Positions 9,429 through 19,076 of a stretch of DNA of 36,313 bases are shown here, one piece after another (the stretch's first letter is position 1; every line of letters starts with the position of its first letter). Origin of the DNA: an uncultured Boseongicola sp. (GTDB lineage Bacteria; Pseudomonadota; Alphaproteobacteria; Rhodobacterales; Rhodobacteraceae); NCBI GenBank assembly GCA_905479635.1, contig CAJQNG010000111.1:1-36313 (forward strand). Reading direction: 5' to 3'. The notes beneath the pieces were generated by a model. It was not told the DNA's origin. It did not search any database and was given only the letters and a program-made list of their open reading frames with translations. The position numbers and the translations under genes are program-made.

Positions 9429-9468
9429 TCGCAATACCTTTTCCCTCGATGGGCGGTAGAAAACTGAA

Positions 9469-10734
9469 ATGAGCATCAAAGATGACAAACCCTTCCTGAT
9501 CGACCTGTTCGAAGCCGCCGTTGCCGCCGCTGATCCAAAACGCGCGCTGGCCTGCGTTCTACCAAAGCCGCCGAGAGGGCGGACGATTGTCATCGGCGCG
9601 GGCAAAGGCGCGGCACAAATGGCTGCTGCCTTCGAGGACCTTTGGCCCACAAAAGTCGAAGGCGTCGTGGTCACCCGATACGGGTATGCGGCCCCCACCC
9701 GGTCGATCCGGGTGCTGGAAGCTTCGCATCCGGTGCCTGACGCAGCGGGCATGGAGGCGACCGCGGCCTTGTTTGCCGCGGTCTCGAACCTCGGTCCGGA
9801 CGATCTTGTGATCGCGTTGATATGCGGTGGCGGGTCGGCCCTGTTGCCCGCGCCGCCGGACGGCATGACGCTTGCCGATGAAGCCGCGTTGAACGAATGC
9901 CTGCTGGCGTCCGGCGCGCCGATCTCAGTGATGAACGCGATCCGAAAACAGGTGAGCGAGATCAAAGGCGGGCGTCTTGCCGCCGCCGCGCACCCGGCGC
10001 GCGTCATAAGCCTTGTTGTGTCGGACGTGCCGGGGGATGACCCCGCACAGGTCGCCTCTGGCCCGACGGTTCCCGATACCGTGACACGCACCGACGCTCT
10101 TAATCATATAGCGGCCTACGGCATCGCATTGCCCGAAACGATCCGCCACCATCTTGCGTCCGACCTGGGCCAACCGCCGCATCCCTCTGAAGAAACCTTT
10201 GCGAAAAATGAGGTTTTCGTGATCGCCTCGGCATCTTTGTCACTCGAAGCCGCCGCCCGCGCAGCAAAGGCCGCTGGTATCACGCCTGTCATCTTATCAG
10301 ACGCCATCGAAGGCGAGGCCCGAGACGTGGGGCAGGTCCACGCCGCGATCGCGCGCGAAGTCCGCCAGCGCAATCGGCCATTTTCGCCGCCAGTTGTGAT
10401 CCTGTCGGGTGGTGAAACGACCGTAACGATCCGAAATGCGGGAGGACGCGGGGGCCGCAACACGGAATTCCTTCTGGCCTTTGCGCGCGGCATCGAAGGA
10501 CAAAACATCAGCGCACTTGCGGCAGACACCGACGGTATCGACGGCTCCGAAGACAACGCCGGTGCCTTCGCCGATGGCTCCACCTGGAGCCGGATCAGGC
10601 AGGCGGGCAAAGACCCCGCCGCCATCCTGTCTGCCCACGACGCATGGGGCGCCTTCGATGCCATCGACGACCTCTTCGCACCGGGTCCGACAGGCACCAA
10701 TGTGAACGATTTTCGCGCTATCCTCATCCGCTAG
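9469..10734 (+). CDS. Glycerate 2-kinase (MOFRL / GckA-TtuD family; often annotated hydroxypyruvate reductase)
   Basis: [75 protein letters not shown]. Confidence 0.92.
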   Translation: MSIKDDKPFLIDLFEAAVAAADPKRALACVLPKPPRGRTIVIGAGKGAAQMAAAFEDLWPTKVEGVVVTRYGYAAPTRSIRVLEASHPVPDAAGMEATAALFAAVSNLGPDDLVIALICGGGSALLPAPPDGMTLADEAALNECLLASGAPISVMNAIRKQVSEIKGGRLAAAAHPARVISLVVSDVPGDDPAQVASGPTVPDTVTRTDALNHIAAYGIALPETIRHHLASDLGQPPHPSEETFAKNEVFVIASASLSLEAAARAAKAAGITPVILSDAIEGEARDVGQVHAAIAREVRQRNRPFSPPVVILSGGETTVTIRNAGGRGGRNTEFLLAFARGIEGQNISALAADTDGIDGSEDNAGAFADGSTWSRIRQAGKDPAAILSAHDAWGAFDAIDDLFAPGPTGTNVNDFRAILIR

Positions 10735-10836
10735 ATGCCAGCCTCGGACGCCCCCCCTATTGCACCATTGCCAAAAGCGCGTTTTATCTCGGTAAACGAC
10801 GATGCGGGCTGACCGCGTTCAAAAAAGGAACACCCA

Positions 10837-11586
10837 ATGACCGACACTCCCATCGCTCTCGTGACCGGCGGCGCACAAGGCATCGGATATGCTTCTGCGG
10901 AGGCTCTGATGGAGGAAGGGTTCCGCGTGATCCTGGCCGACATCAAAGTCGACGGCGTGGCAGAAGCCGCGACCAAACTTGGCGCGCTGGCGGGGCTCGT
11001 GTGCGACATGGGCGACGCGGATCAGGTCTTGGCGATGTTCGACAAGATCGAGGCCGAGTACGGCCCGGTGTCGGCACTCGTCAACAACGCAGGCATTGCC
11101 GCTGCGGGGGAATTTTTGAGCTACGATCTTGCGACGTTTGACCGGGTCATAGGCGTCAACCTTCGCGGCGTGTTCGTCGCCACGCAGCGCGCTGGCCGCG
11201 CCATGGTCGAGCACGGGATCGAAGGCGCGATCGTCAACATGTCGTCGATCAATGCTCAGGTCGCAATTCCCGCGATCCCGGCCTATTGCGCGTCAAAGGG
11301 CGGCGTTATGCAACTGACCAAAGTCGCGGCCTTGGCGCTGGCGCCGCACAACATACGGGTCAATGCAGTGGGGCCGGGGTCAATTGACACCGAAATGATG
11401 GCGGGGGTGAACGCAAACCCAGAAGCCATGAAAACCGCCATGTCTCGCACCCCGCTAAAACGCCCCGGAACAGCCCGCGAAATCGGTGATGTCGTTGCCT
11501 TCCTCTGCTCGAAAAAGGCCAGCTATATCACTGGTGAGACAATCTACGTCGACGGCGGGCGGCTTGGTCTTAACTACACAGTCTGA
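10837..11586 (+). CDS. SDR family oxidoreductase
   Basis: VTGGAQGIGYASAEAL cofactor motif, NNAGIAAAG, YCASKGG catalytic motif, VDGGRLGLNYTV terminus. Confidence 0.92.
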   Translation: MTDTPIALVTGGAQGIGYASAEALMEEGFRVILADIKVDGVAEAATKLGALAGLVCDMGDADQVLAMFDKIEAEYGPVSALVNNAGIAAAGEFLSYDLATFDRVIGVNLRGVFVATQRAGRAMVEHGIEGAIVNMSSINAQVAIPAIPAYCASKGGVMQLTKVAALALAPHNIRVNAVGPGSIDTEMMAGVNANPEAMKTAMSRTPLKRPGTAREIGDVVAFLCSKKASYITGETIYVDGGRLGLNYTV

Positions 11587-12632
11587 TCGGGCAGCCATCC
11601 GTTAAAGAAGGCATGATCCTTCGACAGCGGAAGTGTCGTGCGCACGCCGGTTCTTGCCGAGGCATAAATTGCCGTGACAAGTTCGATTGAAGCAGCCCCG
11701 TCCGCAAACGTCACTTCATGGCCGGGGGTGCCTTGAAGGGCGTCTGCAATCGCGTCAAATGCGCCAACATACCCGGCCCTAGCGCGCGCTGTTGCTTGCA
11801 CAATGGCGTCGAGTTTGGGTTGAAGTGCAGGATCTCTGGCCTCAAAACGCCATGTCCCGGTGGCGGGCGCGTATGGCACCCATCCAGAGGTCGCCGTCAG
11901 GTTTTCAAACACCAGCCGAATCCGTGTTTCATCCACCGCCGCACCCAACGTGACCGAGCTTGTCGCAAGCGCACCGTTTGCCATCTGGAACGAAATTGCG
12001 GCGCAATCTTCGGTCTCAATTGGATTAACCCGCGTCGCGATGGCGGCAGACAATTGCGCGACAGGACCCAATAGATAGGTCAGCAAATCGTGAGTATGGA
12101 TTGCATGCCCCAGGATGGCGCCACCCTGTTCACCAACCCATGTTCCGCGCCAGGGCTCTGAATAATATGCGGCGTCCCGCGACCAGTGCGTCTCAAGCGC
12201 CGCGACTTGTGGCGCACCGGTCGACCCGTTCGAAATCATCGTTTTCAGGGCCGCAATCGCGGGGCCAAAGCGATACTGAAAGATCGGGAAAAGCTGCGCG
12301 CCGGTTGCTTCGCTTGCGACCCGCAGACGCGCAATATCCGCCATCGATGTTGCAATAGGTTTTTCGCAAATCACGTGCTTTCCCGCAGCCAAGGCGTCCA
12401 ACGCCACCGGAACGTGCAAATGCGGCGGCAGGCAAATATCGATCAAATCAATTTCTGGATCGCTGATCGCGACCTCAATCTCGCCGGACCATTCAATTGA
12501 TGCATCCATGGCCCGCGCTCGCGCGGCGTCACGATCGACGATCAAACTGACCTGAAATCGATCCGACAAAGCGCGATAGGCTTCAAGGTGCTGCACCCCG
12601 ATCCCCGCCCCTAAAATAGCAGCGCAGATCAT
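11574..12632 (-). CDS. Gfo/Idh/MocA family oxidoreductase (copy 3)
   Basis: MICAAILGAGIGVQHLEAYRAL; ICEKPIATS; GGAILGHAIHTHDLL; start at 12632 overlaps stop of the next gene (ATGA). Confidence 0.9.
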   Translation of the reverse strand: MICAAILGAGIGVQHLEAYRALSDRFQVSLIVDRDAARARAMDASIEWSGEIEVAISDPEIDLIDICLPPHLHVPVALDALAAGKHVICEKPIATSMADIARLRVASEATGAQLFPIFQYRFGPAIAALKTMISNGSTGAPQVAALETHWSRDAAYYSEPWRGTWVGEQGGAILGHAIHTHDLLTYLLGPVAQLSAAIATRVNPIETEDCAAISFQMANGALATSSVTLGAAVDETRIRLVFENLTATSGWVPYAPATGTWRFEARDPALQPKLDAIVQATARARAGYVGAFDAIADALQGTPGHEVTFADGAASIELVTAIYASARTGVRTTLPLSKDHAFFNGWLPDQTV

Positions 12633-13636
12633 GTGGTCGCCCCCTCTGCCTTGGCTTGCGCGGCAAGAGCAAGCCGCATCACCGTAAAGCAATGGGCCTG
12701 TGACATGGCAGTCTCCGTTCGGTTTTCGATGTCACCAAGCAGCCTCGAGAAATAAGGCAATCCGGCGTCCCGCGCGTCCAACGTCTCGCACCGCGTTCCA
12801 TTGACCAGAACCACACTATCGGTGCCCGTGCGTCCGCCAACATCGACATATTTACGAAGCTCGATGTAGCCCTCGGTACCGAGAATTGTCAGTCGCCCAT
12901 CGCCCCAATTCGGCAAGGCATCGGGCGTAAACCAGTCCACACGAATATAGCCGCTTGCGGTGTCCGAGCGCAAATTCAGCTCCCCAAGATCCTGCAATCC
13001 GGGCTTATCCGGATTGCCACGATTGGCGACAAAAGCGTGGGTGACCTCGGCGTCAGCCGCCCCCGTGTAATGCAGAAACTGATCGATCTGATGAGATGCA
13101 ATGTCCGTCAAAATACCGCCATAGCGATCACGCTTAAAGAACCATGGCGGCCGCGTCGCGCGGTTAAGCCGGTGCGGCCCAAGTCCAACCGTCTGAATAA
13201 CCCGCCCGATCTCTCCCGCCTCCACCAACTCACTCGCAAGGGTCGAACACCGGGTCTCAAAGCGTTCCGAAAAATTCACTGACCAAATCCGCCCGGTCCG
13301 CGCAACACAGGCGCGGATTGCCCCAAGCTGTTCAAAGGTCGTACACCCCGGCTTGTCGACCATCACATCCATGCCTGCGTCCATGGCCCGTATTGCCAAA
13401 GTGGCACGGTCCGCTGGAACGGCAGATATCAAAGCTAACTTTGCGCCTGATCCGAGCGCATCGCCCAAGGCTTCAAAGCGCGGCGTATCGGGAAACCGTT
13501 CGATGAAGCCGCCAAGCGTTCCCGGCGCGCCGTCCGTCCAAAAGCCAACGCAATGAGCGCCCGCCGCACATATACTTTCGGTCATCCCGTAAATGTGTCG
13601 ATGATCCAGCCCTATGGCGACAACAGGTAGCGTCAT
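12629..13636 (-). CDS. Gfo/Idh/MocA family oxidoreductase (copy 2, divergent)
   Basis: VMVDKPGCTT, YGGILTDIASHQIDQFLHY; N-terminus lacks classical GxGxxG (VVAIGLDHRHIYGM). Confidence 0.85.
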   Translation of the reverse strand: MTLPVVAIGLDHRHIYGMTESICAAGAHCVGFWTDGAPGTLGGFIERFPDTPRFEALGDALGSGAKLALISAVPADRATLAIRAMDAGMDVMVDKPGCTTFEQLGAIRACVARTGRIWSVNFSERFETRCSTLASELVEAGEIGRVIQTVGLGPHRLNRATRPPWFFKRDRYGGILTDIASHQIDQFLHYTGAADAEVTHAFVANRGNPDKPGLQDLGELNLRSDTASGYIRVDWFTPDALPNWGDGRLTILGTEGYIELRKYVDVGGRTGTDSVVLVNGTRCETLDARDAGLPYFSRLLGDIENRTETAMSQAHCFTVMRLALAAQAKAEGATT

Positions 13637-14658
13637 ATCTCAACCACCCCGACCGTTTGCCCCAGCTTCGAGGATCGCTCCATCGCGTCGATCACCGCAT
13701 GAACGCGCAGCCCGTCCCGCATAGTACAAAGCGGCGCCCTTCTGGCCTCAATGCTGTTTGCAAAGTCCTCAATGATCGCCTGGTGCCAGGCATGGGTGAA
13801 AGCCATCGGATCCGCCCCGCCGCCGGTGCCGCTTGCAGTTTCACCCAGATGTTCCACTCGTCCATCCAAATAGGAAACTGTAAGAACACCGCCCTCAAGA
13901 TGCGCATGCGCGCGCGTTCCCTGCACTCGGATACTCTCTTGCCCGCCCGGATAAAATGACGTCGTTGCAGTCAAAGTTGCAACCGCGCCATTCGCAAATC
14001 GTAAAAGCCCCCCCGCCCAATTCTCAGCCTCCAATTCATGGAGAGCAGTGGTCGCCATCATCGCCTGCACAGTCGCGACCGGTCCCATTAACCATATCGC
14101 CAGATCCAGCGTGTGGATGGCTTGACTGATCACCACACCACCGCCATCGCGGGCATACGTGCCGCGCCCGGCCTGATCGTAGTACCCTTGGTCACGCCAC
14201 CACGGCACGCGTATTTCCGCGGCGACCAATTCGCCTAAATCACCGCGGGCAATAGCAGTCTTCAAGGCCTGTGAACTCTCACGCACACGGTGTTGGAACA
14301 CTATTCCAGCAACAACACCGCCCGTTTTACAACGCACTGCAATCTCGGTTGCGGCCTTCAAGGTCCGTTCAACTGGCTTCTCCATCAATATGGGAAGACC
14401 CGCATCCACAAGCGCATCAACTATGTCCTTCCGTGCGTTTGGCGGTGTGGTCACAATGGCAAAATCAAGTGATGTATCCGCGCAAAGCTCCGCCAGCCCC
14501 GGATAGACCTTGGCGTCTGCGCAATGATTGCCCCCGAAGGTCCGAGCCCGCGCAACATCACTCCCTAAAATGCCATGTAAATTGACCATATTACTGTCAT
14601 ATAGGGCGGCTAGATGCGTCCCCGACACCATCCCATGTCCTATCAAAGCAACCTTCAT
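13633..14658 (-). CDS. Gfo/Idh/MocA family oxidoreductase (copy 1)
   Basis: MKVALIGHGMVSGTHLAALYDS; ILMEKPVERT; GGGVVISQAIHTLDLAIWLMGPV; start at 14658. Confidence 0.9.
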   Translation of the reverse strand: MKVALIGHGMVSGTHLAALYDSNMVNLHGILGSDVARARTFGGNHCADAKVYPGLAELCADTSLDFAIVTTPPNARKDIVDALVDAGLPILMEKPVERTLKAATEIAVRCKTGGVVAGIVFQHRVRESSQALKTAIARGDLGELVAAEIRVPWWRDQGYYDQAGRGTYARDGGGVVISQAIHTLDLAIWLMGPVATVQAMMATTALHELEAENWAGGLLRFANGAVATLTATTSFYPGGQESIRVQGTRAHAHLEGGVLTVSYLDGRVEHLGETASGTGGGADPMAFTHAWHQAIIEDFANSIEARRAPLCTMRDGLRVHAVIDAMERSSKLGQTVGVVEI

Positions 14659-14707
14659 GATTTCCCCCTTTGCCAAAAAGCGTTACAGCTTTAGAAGCCT
14701 TCGCCAA

Positions 14708-14728
14708 GCAAAACTTGTGATATTTTGC
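14708..14728. promoter_or_regulatory. Dyad GCAAAACTTGTGATATTTTGC in the divergent Gfo/Idh - uxaC intergenic region
   Basis: 6-bp perfect arms (GCAAAA/TTTTGC), 9-nt spacer. Confidence 0.3.
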
Positions 14729-14772
14729 GGCTCATGACGCGAAGACCACAAAGACCAAGGAACGGACCCCTG

Positions 14773-16125
14773 ATGGAACTTACAGACCCAACGGCGCGCC
14801 ATCTCTACGAAACGATCCGTGATCTTCCGATTGTCTCGCCTCACGGCCACTGTGATCCAAAATGGTTCGCAACCGATGAGCCGTTCTCGGACCCGGCGGA
14901 GCTGCTCGTTGTCCCGGATCACTACGTGTTTCGTATGCTCTATTCTCAAGGGGTCCCGCTCGAAGATCTCGGAGTCCCACCCGCAGGCGACGACACCGAC
15001 AGACGAGACGTCTTCCGAACGTTTGCTCATAACTGGCATCTGTTTCTGGGCACCCCAAGCCGCCTCTGGATTGAGTATGTGCTGACACAAACGCTTGGCG
15101 TCGATACGCCGCTTGGCCCTGAAACTGCTGATAAGGTTTACGATGAAATCGCGGAAAAATTGGCAGACTCTGCCTTCCGTCCGCGGGCGCTGTTCGGCCG
15201 TTTCAAGATAGAGGCGCTGGCGACGACCGACAACGCCCTTGATGACCTGTCTCATCATCAGACGATCGCAAAGTCCGATTGGGCGGGGCGCGTCATTCCG
15301 ACGTTTCGCCCTGATGCTTTGATTGATCCGCAACACGTGGACTTTAAAGACAGCATCGAAAACCTGGCGCTCCTTACGCACAGAGACACCACGAATTATT
15401 CCGGCTATCTCGCGGCGTTGCGCATGCGTCGCGCGCTCTTCAAACAAAACGGTGCCACGGCAACCGATCATGCAATTGATATCGTCCAGACGGCTATTCT
15501 GGCTGATCCTGAAGCTGCCTTTCAAAGGGTTCTCAATGCGCCCTCGGAAGCACAAGCGCGCGCGTTTCATGGTCATATGTTGATCGTGATGGCAGAAATG
15601 TCGGTCGAAGACGGGCTGGTTATGCAGCTTCATGCAGGCAGCCGGCGCAACACAAACACGCATCTTTTCAAAATCTTCGGCGCTGACAAGGGCTCGGATA
15701 TTCCCACAGCCACAAGTTGGGTGGATGGTTTGGCGGGGCTGTTGAACCATGTTGGAAATGAACCGGGCTTCCGCCTGATCCTCTTCACTTTGGACGAAAG
15801 CACATACGCGCGGGAACTTGCGCCCATGGCGGGCCATTGGCCGTGCCTCCGCATCGGTCCGCCATGGTGGTTCCACGACAGCCCCGCCGGAATTGCGCGA
15901 TACTTCGATCAAGTTATAGAAACAGCAGGCTATTGGAACCTTGCTGGCTTCAACGACGACACCCGCGCGTTCCTCTCGATACCTGCGCGCCATGATTTGT
16001 GGCGCCAGGCCGTAGCCGAACATTTGTCAGGGCAGATCCGCCGAGGATACTTCGACCGACGAAACGCGGAAGAAATCGCAATTCTTCTTGCCGTCGATCT
16101 GGCACGCGAGGCCTACCGTCTATGA
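14773..16125 (+). CDS. uxaC: Glucuronate/uronate isomerase
   Basis: LTDPTARHLYETIRDLPIVSPHGHCDPKWFATDEPF, RDTTNYSGYLAALRMRR, FNDDTRAFLSIPARHDLWRQ; start 14773 chosen over 14725/14734. Confidence 0.92.
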   Translation: MELTDPTARHLYETIRDLPIVSPHGHCDPKWFATDEPFSDPAELLVVPDHYVFRMLYSQGVPLEDLGVPPAGDDTDRRDVFRTFAHNWHLFLGTPSRLWIEYVLTQTLGVDTPLGPETADKVYDEIAEKLADSAFRPRALFGRFKIEALATTDNALDDLSHHQTIAKSDWAGRVIPTFRPDALIDPQHVDFKDSIENLALLTHRDTTNYSGYLAALRMRRALFKQNGATATDHAIDIVQTAILADPEAAFQRVLNAPSEAQARAFHGHMLIVMAEMSVEDGLVMQLHAGSRRNTNTHLFKIFGADKGSDIPTATSWVDGLAGLLNHVGNEPGFRLILFTLDESTYARELAPMAGHWPCLRIGPPWWFHDSPAGIARYFDQVIETAGYWNLAGFNDDTRAFLSIPARHDLWRQAVAEHLSGQIRRGYFDRRNAEEIAILLAVDLAREAYRL

Positions 16126-17336
16126 ATCAAATCCTCCATTTCGGCCCCGGAAACTTCTTTCGCGCACATCTTGCCGACTACACCCAGGACCTTGGTGGTT
16201 GGTCAATCACCGGTGTCTCCTTACGCTCGTCTGGTGTGCGAGACGGGCTCTCCGCGCAGGGCAACCGCTACACCCTGGCAGTGCAGGGGCAAGCGCCGCG
16301 CGACATAAGAATAATTGACAGTATTATTGTCGGAAGTGAAAATCCCAGGACTGTTCTTGATCATATCACGGACGCCAGGTTTCCGGTGATTTCGGCAACC
16401 GTTACCGAGAAGGGATACCACCTGTTGCCGAACGGTCATCTCGACCTTTTGGATCCAGACATTGCGCACGATCTTTTGTCGGACAGTCCGCGCACGTTCA
16501 TCGGTTTTCTCGCGCGCGGTCTTGCGAAACGAAAGGCACCTGTGACGGTCCTCAGCTGCGATAATCGCATTGGGAATGGCAATGCCCTGGCACAAGCGAT
16601 CGAAGAGTTTCAAAATACCAGCGGCCTGACGACCCATTGCCAGGTCAGCTTTCCAAACGGGATGGTCGACCGGATTACCCCAGCAACCACGGCCGAGTTG
16701 AGGACCAAAACTGGTGATGCCATGGCCGTCGGCTGCGAGCCTTACAAAGAATGGGTGATCGAAGATCGCTTCGTCTCAATGCGCCCGAATTGGCCTGGCG
16801 TGCAATGGGTGCAAGACGTTGCACCCTATGAAATGCGGAAACTCAGGATGCTGAATGGCGCGCATTCGTATCTGGCCTACGCCGGAAGCCTTGCGGGCTT
16901 CACTTTCGTTCACGAGGCCATAGCGGACCCGGATTTGCGACAATCCGTACGCGGCTTGATGGACGAGGCCGCAACCACGTTGCCCAAAGAAGTCCGCTTT
17001 GAGGCTTCGACCTACGCAGATGCCTTGCTCGACCGATTTGACAATATACATGTCGAGCATAAGCTTCGCCAGATCGCTATGGATGGGTCACAAAAGGTGC
17101 CCTACCGCCTGATTGATAGCATCCGAGCGCGCCTGGCGTCCGACCTCACGGCCCCGCATTTATGCGCTGCTGTTAAGGCCTGGATAGATTTCATCGCCCA
17201 AGAAACATCGCACGGCCGGAAGCTTGACGATCCGCTTGCAGTTGCGCTCGCGGGTGCCATCTCGACACCCAACCCAACCGCTGCAGTTCTGGACCTGATA
17301 GGCGCGTCAGATATTACATCGCAGTTTTCGGAATAA
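16122..17336 (+). CDS. Mannitol dehydrogenase family; fructuronate/tagaturonate reductase-like
   Basis: MNQILHFGPGNFFRAHLADYTQD; VLSCDNRIGNG; SFPNGMVDRITPATT; EDRFVSMRPNWPGVQWVQDVAPYEMRKLRMLNGAHS; ATG overlaps uxaC stop. Confidence 0.88.
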   Translation: MNQILHFGPGNFFRAHLADYTQDLGGWSITGVSLRSSGVRDGLSAQGNRYTLAVQGQAPRDIRIIDSIIVGSENPRTVLDHITDARFPVISATVTEKGYHLLPNGHLDLLDPDIAHDLLSDSPRTFIGFLARGLAKRKAPVTVLSCDNRIGNGNALAQAIEEFQNTSGLTTHCQVSFPNGMVDRITPATTAELRTKTGDAMAVGCEPYKEWVIEDRFVSMRPNWPGVQWVQDVAPYEMRKLRMLNGAHSYLAYAGSLAGFTFVHEAIADPDLRQSVRGLMDEAATTLPKEVRFEASTYADALLDRFDNIHVEHKLRQIAMDGSQKVPYRLIDSIRARLASDLTAPHLCAAVKAWIDFIAQETSHGRKLDDPLAVALAGAISTPNPTAAVLDLIGASDITSQFSE

Positions 17337-18183
17337 TCGCCCCACGACACCCAACCACTTTCGCCGCAAGGTCATGCCCGGCGCGCAAGGCTTCTGCCTG
17401 CGTCATGCCCTGTAACCGTGCGGCCAGATAGGCACCATTAAAACTATCTCCAGCCGACGTGGTGTCGATCACCCGGTCGGCGGGCGGATAGGACTGGTCA
17501 ACTTGCGCGCCGATTGAAAAGGGACCGTCCGCACCACACTTCATTGCGCCCAACCCGGGTGTAGTAGAAAATCGCGCGCGCGCGTCGGTCTTGTCTCCAC
17601 CAAACACGGCTATTTCGTCGTCAATCGAGGGCAGGGGAATGTCGGCAAACCCCCAGAACGCCGACGTCACATCACGCGCTTCCTTCGCCGTCCACAAGCG
17701 TGGGCGATGGTTGTTGTCATAGGCAACCCGAACACCCGCGTCCTTCAGATACGCAATCAATTCAAGTCGCACCGGATGCGGAAGAATGGCCAGCGAAATC
17801 CCGGAGAGATACACCAGATCATATCCCTCCAGCATGGAAAAATCACCGTCCGCAAACAACTGTCGCGCAGCCGATGCCGACCGCCAATAGGTAAATGATC
17901 GTTCCCCGCCTTCGCCCAAAGTGATCGCATAAAGCCCCGGCGTGGCAACCGGATCGATACCTATCGCAGCAGTTCCAATACCCTCCGACGCAATAAATGT
18001 CTTAATGCGATCCGAAAACGGGTCGCTTCCCAGTCGTGTGATGTAGTCGACCTCGATTTCCGGAGCGCTCCGCTTCAGGTAGACCGCCGTGTTCAACGTA
18101 TCTCCTGCAACCCCCAAGGCCGCTGTGTCGCCGTCCAGCGACATTTCGATCATGGCTTCGCCAATGCAGGCGACACGTGTCAT
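17314..18183 (-). CDS. kdgK: PfkB-family 2-keto-3-deoxygluconate kinase
   Basis: GEAMIEMS, GERSFTYWRSASAARQLF, YDNNHRPRLWTAKEA, DTTSAGDSFNGAYLAARL. Confidence 0.9.
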   Translation of the reverse strand: MTRVACIGEAMIEMSLDGDTAALGVAGDTLNTAVYLKRSAPEIEVDYITRLGSDPFSDRIKTFIASEGIGTAAIGIDPVATPGLYAITLGEGGERSFTYWRSASAARQLFADGDFSMLEGYDLVYLSGISLAILPHPVRLELIAYLKDAGVRVAYDNNHRPRLWTAKEARDVTSAFWGFADIPLPSIDDEIAVFGGDKTDARARFSTTPGLGAMKCGADGPFSIGAQVDQSYPPADRVIDTTSAGDSFNGAYLAARLQGMTQAEALRAGHDLAAKVVGCRGAIIPKTAM

Positions 18184-18187
18184 CGGA

Positions 18188-19075
18188 TCACGCTTTGTAA
18201 AGCGTCGAATAGAAGTCCACCATCTGCGGCACCATATCCTCCGAGCGACCGTCCGCCATCGCGGCTTTCAGGCCCTTAAGCGCACACTGGGACATGATGC
18301 TGTCCGCGCCGGCTTCTTTTGCCATCTGCACATAGTATCCCACGTCTTTCGCGCCGTTCTTCACCGCAAAAGCAAGCTGCATGGGGTCACCGTCGACACC
18401 ATAGGCTTTGACGAAATCCATCATGCCCGACCGCAATGGACCTGCCGCCATAACATCGTAAACCTTCTTGCGATCCACTCCCATCACATCGGCCATCGCA
18501 AAGGCCTCGGACATGGCGTTCGCCGTTGTCATCGCAAAGAAGTTGTTGATCAGCTTGATCGTGTGCCCCGCGCCAAGATCGCCTAAATGGAAGATGTTCT
18601 CGCCTAAATCGCTTAAAACCGGCTCAACTTTGTCGAAGGCCGCCTTGTCGCCCGCGCCCATGATGTTCAAAAGCCCGTCTTTGGCATGAAGCGGTGTTCG
18701 CCCAAGCGGTGCGTCAAGGTAAGCTCCGCCGGCGGCCTCCACTTCGACGCCAAGCATGCGGGTCGATGCGGGCAGGGACGTGCCGAAATCAATCACAACA
18801 GCGCCCGCGCGTAACCCGGCAATCACGCCATCTGCGCCGCGCATCCGTGCCTCGACGCTGTCCGAGGTATCCATGCATAACATAACGATGTCGCTTGCCG
18901 CGGCGACCTCGCGCGCAGTCCCGACTTCAGACGCCCCGCGGGCAACGGCGGCATCGATATTGGGACGTGATCGGTTTGGCGTTATAGTCACACTGTATCC
19001 GGTCGCCTGAAGCCGTTCGACCATGGCCGACCCCATCAAGCCAAGTCCAATAAATCCTATTTCTGGTTTCGTCAT
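18188..19075 (-). CDS. NAD(P)-dependent beta-hydroxyacid dehydrogenase (3-hydroxyisobutyrate / tartronate-semialdehyde / sulfolactaldehyde reductase superfamily)
   Basis: IGFIGLGLMGSAMVERL; DAPLGRTPLHAKDG; GAGHTIKLINNFF. Confidence 0.88.
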   Translation of the reverse strand: MTKPEIGFIGLGLMGSAMVERLQATGYSVTITPNRSRPNIDAAVARGASEVGTAREVAAASDIVMLCMDTSDSVEARMRGADGVIAGLRAGAVVIDFGTSLPASTRMLGVEVEAAGGAYLDAPLGRTPLHAKDGLLNIMGAGDKAAFDKVEPVLSDLGENIFHLGDLGAGHTIKLINNFFAMTTANAMSEAFAMADVMGVDRKKVYDVMAAGPLRSGMMDFVKAYGVDGDPMQLAFAVKNGAKDVGYYVQMAKEAGADSIMSQCALKGLKAAMADGRSEDMVPQMVDFYSTLYKA

Positions 19076-19076
19076 C

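Noticed and set aside
9045-10091. 348 aa minus-strand ORF opposite rhodanese and glycerate kinase
   Set aside because: Low-complexity Ala/Arg/Pro/Ser composition, antisense to two recognised genes; high-GC frame artefact.
10735-10836. Intergenic C7 tract and possible terminator between glycerate kinase and SDR
   Set aside because: No convincing stem followed by a U-tract; homopolymer is non-coding.
14683-16023. 446 aa minus-strand ORF opposite uxaC
   Set aside because: Shadow ORF: Arg/Cys/His-rich, no recognisable domain, fully antisense to a confident uxaC.
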